Shown: positions 1 through 8,917, counted from the first letter of the stretch. The stretch is DNA of 64,000 nt from Delftia acidovorans (GCA_031286585.1 JAITUC010000021.1:62001-126000), one strand, 5' to 3'. Notes: generated from the letters alone by a model not told the origin. Translations and numbers: made by a program.

Positions 1-1
1 T

Positions 2-112
2 GAACTAAGGAACTATCTTCAGCAGAAGGCAGTTCCCTGGCTTCACGACTTGGCAGATGACAGTCTCAAGAAAAAATCGAAGATCGGGATGCTTCTGCAA
101 AAAATGCAGTAG
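2..112 (+). CDS. C-terminal tail of an unrecognised protein (cut by window edge)
   Basis: An open frame of 36 codons runs from the left edge to a TAG stop at 110-112 and ends ...GMLLQKMQ. It is Lys/Gln-rich and soluble-looking, and I recognise no family. By hand count about 58% of its third codon positions are G or C, clearly below the neighbouring genes. That fits a gene of different origin beside a tRNA, but the fragment is too short to be sure it is coding. A TAGAAT hexamer that could serve as the -10 box of the first tRNA gene overlaps its stop codon. Confidence 0.35.
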   Translation, partial: ELRNYLQQKAVPWLHDLADDSLKKKSKIGMLLQKMQ

Positions 113-129
113 AATCTCAGCTTCAGCAA

Positions 130-214
<85 letters not shown>

Positions 215-224
215 AACATGAAAA

Positions 225-252
225 GGCCGCTGCACACGCAGCGGCCTTTTTT
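225..252 (+). terminator. Rho-independent terminator of tRNA-Leu copy 1
   Basis: GGCCGCTGC (225-233) pairs perfectly with GCAGCGGCC (238-246) around an ACAC loop and is followed by six T. It begins 10 nt after the tRNA CCA end. The stem differs from the copy-2 terminator by one compensated base pair. Confidence 0.93.
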
Positions 253-318
253 CTTTGCCTCGCCGACACCATCGCACCCCGGCCCCGTAGAAATTTCACA
301 AAAACTTCGGGAATCGGC

Positions 319-346
319 TTCAGACGGAGGTTTCGCGCTATATAAT
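319..346 (+). promoter_or_regulatory. Putative sigma-70 promoter of tRNA-Leu copy 2
   Basis: A perfect TATAAT -10 box lies at 341-346, 16 nt upstream of the tRNA 5' end. A weak -35 (TTCAGA, 319-324) sits 16 nt further up. The second tRNA therefore seems to be transcribed on its own rather than by read-through across the first terminator. Confidence 0.6.
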
Positions 347-362
347 TTGCTCACTCTGAAAT

Positions 363-447
<85 letters not shown>

Positions 448-457
448 AACATGAAAA

Positions 458-485
458 GGCCGTTGCACATGCAACGGCCTTTTTT
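458..485 (+). terminator. Rho-independent terminator of tRNA-Leu copy 2
   Basis: GGCCGTTGC (458-466) pairs perfectly with GCAACGGCC (471-479) around ACAT and is followed by six T. Compared with copy 1, the fifth-from-loop C-G pair has become T-A on both arms, so pairing is kept. Confidence 0.93.
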
Positions 486-533
486 CTTGGGCGCTGCAGA
501 CGCATCAACCTCGGAAGGCCGCATCCATGGCGC

Positions 534-557
534 AAAAAAAGGGAGCCAGCGGCTCCC
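534..557 (-). terminator. Terminator of the DUF349 gene
   Basis: On the minus strand GGGAGCC (557-551) pairs with GGCTCCC (547-541) around a 3-nt loop and is followed by seven T (540-534). It lies 31 bases past the stop codon of the leftward DUF349 gene and meets the rightward tRNA terminator head-on. Confidence 0.9.
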
Positions 558-587
558 TTCCTGGATGAGAGGATCACCTCCCGTGCA

Positions 588-3215
588 TCACTTGCGCAGC
601 AGTTGCTTGAGCACGTTCTGCAGGCGGCGCGCATTGGCTTCATCCCGCGGCGATGCCAGCACCCTGGCGGCATCGCTGCCCCAGGTTTCCTGCGGAGCAG
701 GATCATTGCGGCGCGTCAGCAGTTGCAGCTGCAGGGCACGGCGGGCACTCAGATGCTCCGCAGGCGTGGGAACGTCGGCGGCCATTTCAAGGCGCAGCAG
801 GGCTTCGCCTGCATCACCCTTGGGAGCCTGGCTCAGGGCCTGCGACCAAGCGCTGCGCACTTGCGCAGACACACGGCCGCCAAGCTGCTGGGCAGCCGGG
901 ATCTGGGCCGCATCACGCGACTCCCACGCCGCCATCAACTGGGTCAGCGCCTCACCATGGGCCTGGGCCGCGAGCTTGCGCAGGGTGTCCTGGGCATGTT
1001 CCATGGCTTCACGCTGGGCGCGGAAGGCGGGGTCCGCCAGACGCGGTCCACGCTCTTCGCGCGGCTCGCGGCTGAATCGGCCACCATCACGGCCGTCTCG
1101 GCCATCCCGGCCGTCGCGACCACGGCCACCATCGCGGCGGTCACCAGGACGGGCGGCGCGTGCACCGCCCTCTTCCTTCTTCATGCCGGGACGATCATCG
1201 CCGCGCACGGCAACCACGGGGCGCACCGGCACCGGCTTGGCTTCGGATTCTTCCGAACCTGCTGCTGCAGCGGCAGGTTCCTGCGCCGGTCGGGTGGTAT
1301 TCACGGAAGCATCGGCACGGCCACGCAGCGCCTGCTCCAAAGCCTCCACCGCAGCACGGATTTGCTGCACGTCACCCGAGCTGTTGGCCGCTTCCACGGC
1401 CTGCGAAGCTTCAAGCACGCGGCGATCATGGTCGCTGAGCGCCACGGCCGCGGCGCGAGGACCACGCTCGCTGCCCTTGCGGTTGAAGGCTTCGTCCAGT
1501 GGCTTGCGGAAGGCATCCCAGAGCTTTTGCTCGTGCTTGCGGTCCAGCGGGACAGCCTGCGCCTCGGCCTGCCAGCGCTGCTGCAGGGCCTTGACGGCAT
1601 CGATGCGCAGGTTGGGCGCAGCGCCCAACGCCGTGGCTTCGTCGATCATGGCGTGGCGACGCTGCAGGCTGGCCTTTTGCGCGGCATGCAACGGAGCCTC
1701 GGCCAGGGCCATGGCCTGCTTGAACTGGGGTTGCAGTTCGGCAAACAGCTTCTCGCCGATATGGCCGCTTTCACGCCAACGTTCGGCGAACTGGCGCAGT
1801 GCGCGTGCCGCGCCCTTGAGATCTTCGCCGGCGGACTGCTGCGCGGCCCAGGCCTTGATTTCTTCGATCAGCGCCAGGCGCTGCGCCTTGGACTGGGTGG
1901 TTTCGGTGCGCAGCTTGTCATGCCAGGACTCGACCACCTTGTGGGCCGTGTTGCAGGCTTCGTCAAACTTCTTCCACAGTGCGTGGTTGGCTGCGCTGCC
2001 CTGGTCGGCCAGCTTCCATTGCTCGCGCAGGCTGCGCAGCGATTCCTGGATCTTGCGGCCACCCAGTGCCTGGCCTTCAGGGCGGTTCAGCAGGGCTTCC
2101 GCCTTGGCAACCAGTTCCTCGCGCAGCTTGTCGGCGTTCTGGCGCGGCCAGCCTTCGGACTCGCCAGCCGCCAGGAGGGCCTCATGCACCTTGGTGACCA
2201 GTGCATCGTCCACCAGGCGGCCATGGGCCTTGATGGCGGCGCGCACGGCCTGCACGGCGGCGGAACCGGCCTTGCTTTCGCCGGCAGCCGTCTCGGCCTG
2301 GAGCTGCTCCAGCGCCTGGGTCAGTGCACTGCTGGCGGCAGCCACCTGCTCAGGCGATGTCTTCGCCTTGGGCTGGGCTGCGCTGCGGGCAGCGGGAGCG
2401 GGCTTGGAGGGCTCGGCAGCGGCTGCCTCGGGAGGCAGGCCACGCGCCACGCGCAGTTCATCGGCCCACACGGGCACGGTGGGCAGCGGAGCGGCTTCGT
2501 CGGCGGCGGCAGCTTCGGTCAGCGCCAGCGCGGACTGGAAGGCATCCCAGACCAGGATCAGCTGTGCGCTGGCAGCTTCCAGCTGGGGCGGGAAACGTCC
2601 GTCCACGCTGGCCCAGTTGGCATCGCCGGTCAGTTCGCCGGCCTGCTCCTGCCAACGGGCCACGTCGGCGCGCAGGTTGTCGAGCACTGCCTGGGCATCG
2701 CGCCAGGGCTTGGTGGACAGGACCTCGATGCGCTGGGCCAGCAAAACGGCCACTTCGCGCTGGACCTGTACGCGGTGCTGCAACTCCTCGATGGCCTTGA
2801 CACGCTCGGCCAGCTGGGCCTTGTGCTGCGACAGAGGTTCACGCGACAGCGGGGCGCCCGCCTTGGCGGCGTCGCGCTGCCAGGCGATGGCGTCGGCGGC
2901 ATTGAAGGGCGATGCGACCAGCAGCGCCTGGGCCTTTTCAGCCCACTCCACTGCGATCTTTTCCTGGTCCTTGGTGCGGCGGATTTCGTCCAGGCGCTCA
3001 CGCACGGCACGGGCCGCGCCCTTGTCGCGCGCGCTCAGTTCCTTGAGGACGTCCTGCAATTGCTCGACCGAAGGCTGGGTTGCCAGCCAGTCGCGGATGC
3101 GCGCGGCGCGATCACCCGAGGTTTCCGCGGAGAAGGCACCGCCCGTGAGCACATCCAAGGGGTGTTGTTCGGGATTCTTGGCAGAAGCAGGGCTCACTTC
3201 AGGTGCATCGGACAT
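588..3215 (-). CDS. DUF349 domain-containing protein (875 aa)
   Basis: Large, highly charged, Ala-rich and mostly helical soluble protein. It has repeated DUF349-type segments with recurring W/F-x-x-F/A patterns (for example LWKKFDEACN, LWDAFRKPLDEAF, VWDAFQSAL). The N-terminal signature HPLDVLTGGAFS is typical of Burkholderiales homologues. The molecular function of the family is not established. Around residues 690-715 a disordered Arg/Gly/Asp stretch contains four near-tandem GRD triplets, which is unusual. I chose the ATG at 3215 (MSDAPEV...). An in-frame ATG 27 nt upstream (3242) would add nine residues, and neither start has a clear ribosome binding site. The gene stands alone between its own terminator and the divergently spaced DUF748 gene. 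Confidence 0.85.
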   Translation of the reverse strand: MSDAPEVSPASAKNPEQHPLDVLTGGAFSAETSGDRAARIRDWLATQPSVEQLQDVLKELSARDKGAARAVRERLDEIRRTKDQEKIAVEWAEKAQALLVASPFNAADAIAWQRDAAKAGAPLSREPLSQHKAQLAERVKAIEELQHRVQVQREVAVLLAQRIEVLSTKPWRDAQAVLDNLRADVARWQEQAGELTGDANWASVDGRFPPQLEAASAQLILVWDAFQSALALTEAAAADEAAPLPTVPVWADELRVARGLPPEAAAAEPSKPAPAARSAAQPKAKTSPEQVAAASSALTQALEQLQAETAAGESKAGSAAVQAVRAAIKAHGRLVDDALVTKVHEALLAAGESEGWPRQNADKLREELVAKAEALLNRPEGQALGGRKIQESLRSLREQWKLADQGSAANHALWKKFDEACNTAHKVVESWHDKLRTETTQSKAQRLALIEEIKAWAAQQSAGEDLKGAARALRQFAERWRESGHIGEKLFAELQPQFKQAMALAEAPLHAAQKASLQRRHAMIDEATALGAAPNLRIDAVKALQQRWQAEAQAVPLDRKHEQKLWDAFRKPLDEAFNRKGSERGPRAAAVALSDHDRRVLEASQAVEAANSSGDVQQIRAAVEALEQALRGRADASVNTTRPAQEPAAAAAGSEESEAKPVPVRPVVAVRGDDRPGMKKEEGGARAARPGDRRDGGRGRDGRDGRDGRDGGRFSREPREERGPRLADPAFRAQREAMEHAQDTLRKLAAQAHGEALTQLMAAWESRDAAQIPAAQQLGGRVSAQVRSAWSQALSQAPKGDAGEALLRLEMAADVPTPAEHLSARRALQLQLLTRRNDPAPQETWGSDAARVLASPRDEANARRLQNVLKQLLRK

Positions 3216-3369
3216 GGTGCTGCGGGGGGAAAGAGAAGACATGAATCAATCGTTGAATGTCTGGCTGCCGCGGGCCGCCAGACGCGGCCGGCCGGGCTGC
3301 ATGCGGGCATGCTAGCCGGACCGGGAAAACCATATTCTCGCCGTTATTTGAAGCGGAGCCAAAACCGGG

Positions 3370-6300
3370 CTACTGCGTGGACAGGCTGAGCTGGGCGCGC
3401 GGACTCCATTCCTGGTCGCTGGAGTCCAGTTTCGGAGCCCCCAGAAACAGGCGTTCAAGCGGCAACTGCTGTTGGGCAAGGTAGTCGCGCACGGCCACGG
3501 CACGGGCCAGCGCCAGCTCGCGCATGGCATCGTCGGGCACGGTAATCTGCTCCAGCAGCAGACTGCGCATCTGGTCGGTGGGCAGGTCCTTGGCCATGCC
3601 GATGACATTGCGCGGCTTGGCAAAGTCGGCGCGACTGTACAGCGCCTTCGTCAAGGCCGGCACTTCGGCGGCAGGCAACTCGGTCACGGACTCTGCCGAC
3701 TTGCCGTCGCGCAGTACCTGGCGGCGTTTCTGGGCGAGCAGCAGGCGATCGAGCTCCGCCTGCTTCCAGGCCTCTTTGTCCTGCGCCTCGCGCGCTTCGC
3801 CGATCACGGTGAGCTTGAGGGCCGGACGCTCCTTGAGGGAGGCAACCACCTTGTCCAGGCTCTCGCGGGCCTTGCCGTCGATCTGGGCACGCCCCGGCGC
3901 AAAGGCCACCACGCCCGATTCACTGCTGCCTCCAAAAGCGCCCGACAGCAGCGAGAACGGCGAGGTGATGGCTTTCATGATCAGGTTGCCAATGATCTTG
4001 AAGATGACCGGCGCCAGCCTGAATTGCGGGTCGTTGAGCGAGCCGCTGACCGGCAGGTCCAGGTCGATGACTCCGTTGCGATCAGCCAACAGCGCCACCG
4101 CCAGGCGCACGGGCAGCGAGGCGGGTGCGCCTTCGACGGCTTCGCCGAAGGTGAGCTGATGCAGCACCAGCTTGTTGCGCGCCGTGAGCTGGCCATCGGG
4201 CTCGATCTTGTAGTTGACGTCCATGCTGAGCTTGCCGCGCTCGATCCCGTGGCCCGCGTACTTGATGGAGTACGGCGACAGCGGGGGCAGTTCCAGGTCA
4301 TGCATCTGGGCACGTATGTCCAGGGCCAGCGGCTTAGCCAGGGGATTGACCTGGCCGGTGATATCCAGCGAAGCCGTGCCCTGGGCGCGGCCGCGCAGTT
4401 CCACATCCGCCATCTGCGGCGCCTGCTGGCTGGCTGGCTGCTCGGACGAGAAAGCGCTCAGGCGGCCTGCCAGCTCGCTGAGGTCGGCCGAGTAGTTGGG
4501 CTGAATGAAGTAATCGGAGAACTGAACCCTGCCGCCCGTCAGCACAATCGGCCCGATCTTGATGACGGGAGCAGGCCCGGAGGCGGCCTGCGGCGGCGGT
4601 TCGGCGGGAGCCGCCTTGCCATCCGCGGCCGGCGTGGCGTTCTGTTCCAGGGACTGCTGGGACTTGGCCGATTTGACGATGTCCTGCAGGTTGATGCGCC
4701 CATTGCGCTGCACGATGACACGCGCAAAGAAGTCACTGAGCGCCGTCTCGCGCACGCTCAGGCGCAGGGGCTGGGCAGGCTGCATCTGCAGGTCCAGGCC
4801 GCGCACGGCCAGCGTCTTCCAGGCCACCAGTTCATCACTCAGGGCAAGTCCCAAGGCAACCGACTGGGCCTTGGCCCGGTCGGCCGTGGACTCGCTGAGC
4901 ACGGCAGCCACGGCGCCTGCCGCGGTGCGCGGCGCGCCTTGCCCTGCGGCCTCGCCTGCCACTTGCACGGGAGAGGCCAGCGCAGAGCGCATGCGCAGAT
5001 CCACGAGTTCGACATCCCCCTGCACCGCCAGCTCGGGGCCGGCCGGCTGGCTGACAAAGCGCAGTTGCCCGAGGAAATTGCCGTCGGCACGCACCAACTC
5101 CACATTGAGCATGTCGGCAAAGTAGGGCTCCAGCGCATGCAGCGGCAGGCTGCGCGCCTGCAACTTGCCCTGAAGCGACAGCGGCGCCAGCCCCAGTCCC
5201 CCCCGCAGGCTCAGCGAGCCCGCCTGGACACGCCGGCCCGAACCGACCTGGGCGGACAACTCCAGCGACGTGGGGGCGGATTTGGCAGCCAGCGGCTCGA
5301 TGGCGCCCATGCGAAGGCGCAGCGAACCCAGGTCCAGCGACACGGTACGCGCCGAATCCGCATTGCGCGCAGGCGCTTCGTCACGCAGCGCAATGGCACC
5401 GCCATCGACTTCCACAGCCTGCAGCTTCAGACCCCAGGGCCGGGACTTGTCCTTGCCGGCGTTCTGCGATGCGGGCGCCGAGGGGGCGGGCGGCAGCCAT
5501 TGCTCGTACATCCACCGGCCCTGCGCATCGCGCAATACGGAAAGCTGCGGCTTTTGCAGTGCCAGGCGGCCAACGGAGACCTGCTGGCTGGCCAGATTGA
5601 CCTGCACCTGTTCCAGCTGCAAGTGTGTGATATCGACGGGCGCGGCCTTGTCCTGGAGGCTCAACTGCTCCACGCCCAGCCCGGCCACCTGAACCACCAT
5701 GGCGGAACCGTTCCAGGCCAGACCGGCGTCGGTGCTCAACAGCCCCGTCAGCTCGGGTTTGATATGTGCGGACAGGTACGGTGCCGCCAGTTGCAGCGGC
5801 AATTGCCGCACGGAGAAGGCCAGTTGGCCCTGTTTGTCGGTCAAGGCGCCGCGCAGCTGCAGTTCGGCAGGTTTCACCCCCTCCCCCGCCGATTCGGGCT
5901 GCACCTGCATGCTGGCAGCAAGCTGCAGCGGTTGTTCCAGGGGCCAGCGGATATCGCTGACCTGCAACGACAGCTCGCGGGTCTGCAGCGCAGCGCCCGA
6001 CTTTCCAGCGTCTGGAGCGGCATCGCGCCAATGCACCGTGGCGTTGGCAACGGACAGCCTGTCCAGGCTGACCTTCCACGGCTGGGGAGCGTCGGAGGCA
6101 GGCTTTTCCGCTGCCGGCCTGGCATCCGGGGAGGAAGCTCCCCCCATCGCCATCCAATTGATGCGGCCTTGCGCATCGCGGGCCGCAAAAATCTCGGGGG
6201 CACTCCACTGTACGGACTCCAACTCCGCAACCGATTGCAGCGGCTGCACGTTCTTGAGCACGGCAGCCAGGCGCTCGAAGCGCAGCAGGGGGGCGCCGTC

Positions 6301-7185
6301 GCGGTCATGCAATTCGGCGCCGGACAGACTGACCTCCCCGGTGATGCGGACCACGGCCTGCTCGGCCTGCTCAAAGGAGATGTGCAGGTTGGCATCCAGC
6401 ACGCCGGAGCGCGGCTTGGCAGGTGCGGTGACGGGCACATAGCCCAGATAAGGCGTCAGGTCCACGCCCTGCCAGCTCAGATCGACGGCGGTCTGCCGCT
6501 GCTCGGTGAAGGGCGTGCTCTGGGCGCTGGATTCAAACCGGCTGCCGTTGAGCGCGAAGGACAGGTGCGGGAGCACCTTGATCTCGCGCTTGGACTCCAG
6601 GTTGCTGATGAAGGGCAGGCGCAGTTGCAGCTGCTCGAGCATGTGCTGGCGTTGCTGGACCTCGTCCTGCAATTCCACGCGGCCGTCGCGCAGCGCAATG
6701 TTGTACAGCGCAAAGCCCACGGAACTGGAGGGCGGCGCATCGCTGGGTTCGGCCAGCCTGGCCAGCACATCGTCCACATCGAAATGCCCCAGGCTCTGCT
6801 GGGTCAGGCGCAGCACCGGCGCATCGACCTCGATGGCATCCAGCACCGGCGCCAGCCGAAACAGCGACTGGATACTGGCATTGACATAGATGCGGTCGAC
6901 CTGGAGCTGGGGGGACGAAGATGAAGACTGCACGGACTCCGGCGCCGCGCCTTCCGCCTGGCCCCTGGCAATGCTCAGGTCCCGCAGGGTCAGTTCCAGC
7001 GACCAGGGCAGGAACTCCACAGCCCCCACACGGACCTGGCGGCCCAACTTGGCCGACGCCTGCTTTTCCAGCTGGCTCTTGGCCACCACGGGCACCATCG
7101 CCCATAGCAGCAGCCACAGCAAAAGAAACGCCGCAAGGGCGATGGCCAGCCTGCGTAGCCAGCGGTGCTTGAAGAGAGATTGCAT
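3370..7185 (-). CDS. AsmA-like / DUF748 envelope protein (1271 aa)
   Basis: The protein starts with a short basic segment and one transmembrane helix (about residues 8-32, IALAAFLLLWLLLWAMVPVV). A very long periplasmic region follows, of the beta-rich AsmA/TamB-like kind (ALKLGRQVRVG-type N-terminus, repeated VSLGRL/VELRG motifs). This is the DUF748 architecture. The C-terminal ~170 residues carry an OmpA-like fold signature (VVAFAPGRAQIDGKARESLDKV, then a LTVIGEA segment), which in other proteins binds peptidoglycan. AsmA-like proteins span the periplasm and have been linked to lipid transport and outer-membrane assembly; a role here is inferred from family only. The start at 7185 (MQSLFKHRW) places the membrane helix at the N-terminus. 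Longer in-frame extension upstream is not protein-like. Confidence 0.88.
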   Translation of the reverse strand: MQSLFKHRWLRRLAIALAAFLLLWLLLWAMVPVVAKSQLEKQASAKLGRQVRVGAVEFLPWSLELTLRDLSIARGQAEGAAPESVQSSSSSPQLQVDRIYVNASIQSLFRLAPVLDAIEVDAPVLRLTQQSLGHFDVDDVLARLAEPSDAPPSSSVGFALYNIALRDGRVELQDEVQQRQHMLEQLQLRLPFISNLESKREIKVLPHLSFALNGSRFESSAQSTPFTEQRQTAVDLSWQGVDLTPYLGYVPVTAPAKPRSGVLDANLHISFEQAEQAVVRITGEVSLSGAELHDRDGAPLLRFERLAAVLKNVQPLQSVAELESVQWSAPEIFAARDAQGRINWMAMGGASSPDARPAAEKPASDAPQPWKVSLDRLSVANATVHWRDAAPDAGKSGAALQTRELSLQVSDIRWPLEQPLQLAASMQVQPESAGEGVKPAELQLRGALTDKQGQLAFSVRQLPLQLAAPYLSAHIKPELTGLLSTDAGLAWNGSAMVVQVAGLGVEQLSLQDKAAPVDITHLQLEQVQVNLASQQVSVGRLALQKPQLSVLRDAQGRWMYEQWLPPAPSAPASQNAGKDKSRPWGLKLQAVEVDGGAIALRDEAPARNADSARTVSLDLGSLRLRMGAIEPLAAKSAPTSLELSAQVGSGRRVQAGSLSLRGGLGLAPLSLQGKLQARSLPLHALEPYFADMLNVELVRADGNFLGQLRFVSQPAGPELAVQGDVELVDLRMRSALASPVQVAGEAAGQGAPRTAAGAVAAVLSESTADRAKAQSVALGLALSDELVAWKTLAVRGLDLQMQPAQPLRLSVRETALSDFFARVIVQRNGRINLQDIVKSAKSQQSLEQNATPAADGKAAPAEPPPQAASGPAPVIKIGPIVLTGGRVQFSDYFIQPNYSADLSELAGRLSAFSSEQPASQQAPQMADVELRGRAQGTASLDITGQVNPLAKPLALDIRAQMHDLELPPLSPYSIKYAGHGIERGKLSMDVNYKIEPDGQLTARNKLVLHQLTFGEAVEGAPASLPVRLAVALLADRNGVIDLDLPVSGSLNDPQFRLAPVIFKIIGNLIMKAITSPFSLLSGAFGGSSESGVVAFAPGRAQIDGKARESLDKVVASLKERPALKLTVIGEAREAQDKEAWKQAELDRLLLAQKRRQVLRDGKSAESVTELPAAEVPALTKALYSRADFAKPRNVIGMAKDLPTDQMRSLLLEQITVPDDAMRELALARAVAVRDYLAQQQLPLERLFLGAPKLDSSDQEWSPRAQLSLSTQ

Positions 7186-7755
7186 GGGGCTCTGGTAACT
7201 AGTACAGCCCCATCCCGGGACACAGGACAGGGCAATGGCTGCATTGCACCAGAAATCGGGGCGGCAGCAACGGCTGGGTCCGCACCACGGCACATTTCTT
7301 GACGTTGCAGCCATCCTTGAACGACAAAGCCCGGAAGCCGTGAACCGGCTTCCGGGCTTTACGGTGGGCACAAATCCCGACCGTTTTCCGCAGTCAAGGA
7401 GAGGATGGTCCTTGCTGCTTGGAAGCAAGAGATTGCTTCCAGGAAGGCCGCGGAAGAAGACTTGAACTAGGGTGTCCGCACTATCGAACACCACTTTTAC
7501 CTGTCTTCCACCTTGGCGAGACGACTGCAGGAGCAGTCGCCTCCAATATAGAAGGACGCAGGGTCGACCTGCCAGTGCTTTTGCATTTCATTGCAATTTC
7601 ATGACGCACTCTGAAAACGGAGGAACCGGCGTAGATCGGTAGCACGCCACCCGCTCTCCAAGACCTCAAAAACTGTGTTTGCATCCATGGTTTGTTATTA
7701 TTCATTGGTCTAAAAGGTTGATTTCATAGTGTTGACCGTGTATTTGGTGAACTCC
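7186..7755. other. Gene-poor interval with several stem-loops
   Basis: No convincing gene. It contains three strong inverted repeats: 7326-7360 (15-bp stem), 7420-7441 (TGGAAGCAA / TTGCTTCCA, 9-bp stem, GAGA loop) and 7526-7543 (CGACTGC / GCAGTCG, AGGA loop). A/T content rises between 7670 and 7760. A 74-codon minus-strand frame (7705-7481) starts with several Asn but resembles no family I know and has poor coding character. Confidence 0.5.
7326..7360. terminator. Long perfect stem-loop, possible bidirectional terminator
   Basis: AAAGCCCGGAAGCCG (7326-7340) pairs with CGGCTTCCGGGCTTT (7346-7360) around TGAAC. Flanking A and T runs are only three long, so termination would be weak in either direction. 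It sits between the DUF748 start and the transglycosylase leader with no gene clearly ending here. Confidence 0.5.
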
Positions 7756-7761
7756 TAGAAT
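7732..7761 (+). promoter_or_regulatory. Putative sigma-70 promoter for the transglycosylase gene
   Basis: TTGACC (7732-7737) is separated by 18 nt from TAGAAT (7756-7761). Transcription would start near 7768, giving a leader of about 190 nt before the ATG at 7956. Confidence 0.55.
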
Positions 7762-7768
7762 CCGCCAG

Positions 7769-7789
7769 CGCTCGAATAGAGCGTTTTTT
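7769..7789 (+). promoter_or_regulatory. Stem-loop with T-run at the predicted transcript 5' end
   Basis: CGCTC (7769-7773) pairs with GAGCG (7779-7783), followed by six T. It looks like an intrinsic terminator but begins exactly where the predicted transcript starts. It is therefore either a terminator for upstream transcripts or a 5' hairpin on the leader. Confidence 0.45.
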
Positions 7790-7897
7790 GTTTCCGCTGC
7801 CTCACGACTGAGCAGATCCCTCAGGCCTCTCACGCAAGGGCGCACAGCGCGCCAGCCGACCGGATCCGCAGCACCCAATCCAGGGTGTCAGCCTCAC

Positions 7898-7925
7898 CGG
7901 CCTTCGCTCCCAGCGAAGGCCGTTT
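7898..7925 (+). promoter_or_regulatory. Leader stem-loop upstream of the transglycosylase gene
   Basis: An 11-bp perfect stem (7898-7908 with 7912-7922, CCC loop) is followed by TTTC and ends 33 nt before the start codon. It could attenuate transcription or terminate a ~155-nt leader RNA; there is no direct evidence for either. Confidence 0.45.
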
Positions 7926-7955
7926 CGGGTTGATGCCCCTAGAAAGGAAAAAGCT

Positions 7956-8867
7956 ATGCCAGCGTCAGGAAAATTCTTCGCCGCCGCGCGAACGTTCGCC
8001 ATCGATGTGGCCAACGGTTTTCTTGCCATCATCCACAACAGCTTCGCCCTGCTGGGCCTTGCTGTGGCCTTCATGGCCATCACCTTGTTCGCCCGCCCTG
8101 ACCTGCGCGACGCCGGAGAGAGCCAGCTGCGCTCCTGGCTGACCGCCCGCCAGATGGCCGAGCTGGGTGTTCCCGTCGAACTCGCTGCCAGTGATCGGGC
8201 GACGGCGACAAACCCCAAGAACCTGCCCAAGGAGCAGGCGGCTGTGGCCTTCTGGCTCAGCAAGAAGTACCGCGTGGCGCCCGAGCCGATCGCTGCCCTG
8301 GTCAGCGAGGCCTATGACCTGGGCAAGGTCAACCGCCTGGACCCGACGCTGATCCTGGCCATCATGGCCATCGAGTCCAGCTTCAACCCGTTTGCGCAAA
8401 GCGCTGTCGGCGCGCAGGGCCTGATGCAGGTGATGACCACGGTGCATACCGACAAGTACGAGAACTTCGGTGGCCAGAACGCCGCCTTCGACCCGGTCAG
8501 CAATCTGCGCGTAGGCGTGCGCGTGCTCAAGGAATGCATCGAGCGCGCCGGCTCCATCGAAGGAGGCCTGCGCTACTACGTGGGCGCGGCCAACCTGCCC
8601 ACCGATGGTGGCTACGCCGCCAAGGTGCTGGCCGAGCACCAGCGCCTGCGCATGGCCGCCGGCCTGCGTGCCGTGCCGTTGCTGACCGCCAAGGTCGATC
8701 AGCCCCGGCAGGCGGTACAGATCGCCTCCACCAAGCCGGCCACCCCCGTGGCCGAGGCTTCGGGACCGGCAGCAGCGGCTGCGCCTGCAGCCGTGCCAGT
8801 CAGCTCGAGCAGCACCTCTGCCCGCTCCGAGCAGGTGGCCCTTCAGACCCAGGAGCCGGCGCTGTAG
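7956..8867 (+). CDS. Lytic transglycosylase, SLT domain (303 aa)
   Basis: Membrane-anchored murein hydrolase. A hydrophobic helix lies at about residues 24-46 (IIHNSFALLGLAVAFMAITLF), followed by a linker. An SLT-type goose-lysozyme-like domain occupies about 105-225, containing IMAIESSFNPFAQS with the catalytic acid Glu140, GAQGLMQVM and a final YYVGAAN motif. Transglycosylases cleave the MurNAc-GlcNAc bond of peptidoglycan to give 1,6-anhydro ends. The C-terminal ~70 residues are Pro/Ala/Ser-rich and probably disordered. The start is set by AGAAAGGA ahead of the ATG. The gene is monocistronic, with a terminator 28 nt past the stop. Confidence 0.9.
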   Translation: MPASGKFFAAARTFAIDVANGFLAIIHNSFALLGLAVAFMAITLFARPDLRDAGESQLRSWLTARQMAELGVPVELAASDRATATNPKNLPKEQAAVAFWLSKKYRVAPEPIAALVSEAYDLGKVNRLDPTLILAIMAIESSFNPFAQSAVGAQGLMQVMTTVHTDKYENFGGQNAAFDPVSNLRVGVRVLKECIERAGSIEGGLRYYVGAANLPTDGGYAAKVLAEHQRLRMAAGLRAVPLLTAKVDQPRQAVQIASTKPATPVAEASGPAAAAAPAAVPVSSSSTSARSEQVALQTQEPAL

Positions 8868-8894
8868 CCTGACTTCCCGGCGCGGTGAATACAG

Positions 8895-8917
8895 AGCTGG
8901 CCAAGGCCAGCTTTTTT
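8895..8917 (+). terminator. Terminator of the transglycosylase gene
   Basis: AGCTGGC (8895-8901) pairs with GCCAGCT (8906-8912) around CAAG and continues into six T in total. Confidence 0.88.

Noticed and set aside
3472..6924. A 1150-codon plus-strand frame opposite the DUF748 gene
   Set aside because: The composition (Gln/Arg/His/Gly-rich, no hydrophobic core pattern) is typical of antisense translation of high-GC coding DNA; the minus strand has a clear AsmA-like protein.
7481..7705. Possible small minus-strand gene starting MNNNKPW
   Set aside because: No recognisable domain, no clear ribosome site and little coding bias; kept only as a note within the gene-free interval.
7762..7925. 6S RNA or a known riboswitch in the transglycosylase leader
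   Set aside because: I could not find the long closing stem with central bubble of 6S RNA nor the conserved cores of glycine, TPP, SAM or cobalamin riboswitches.
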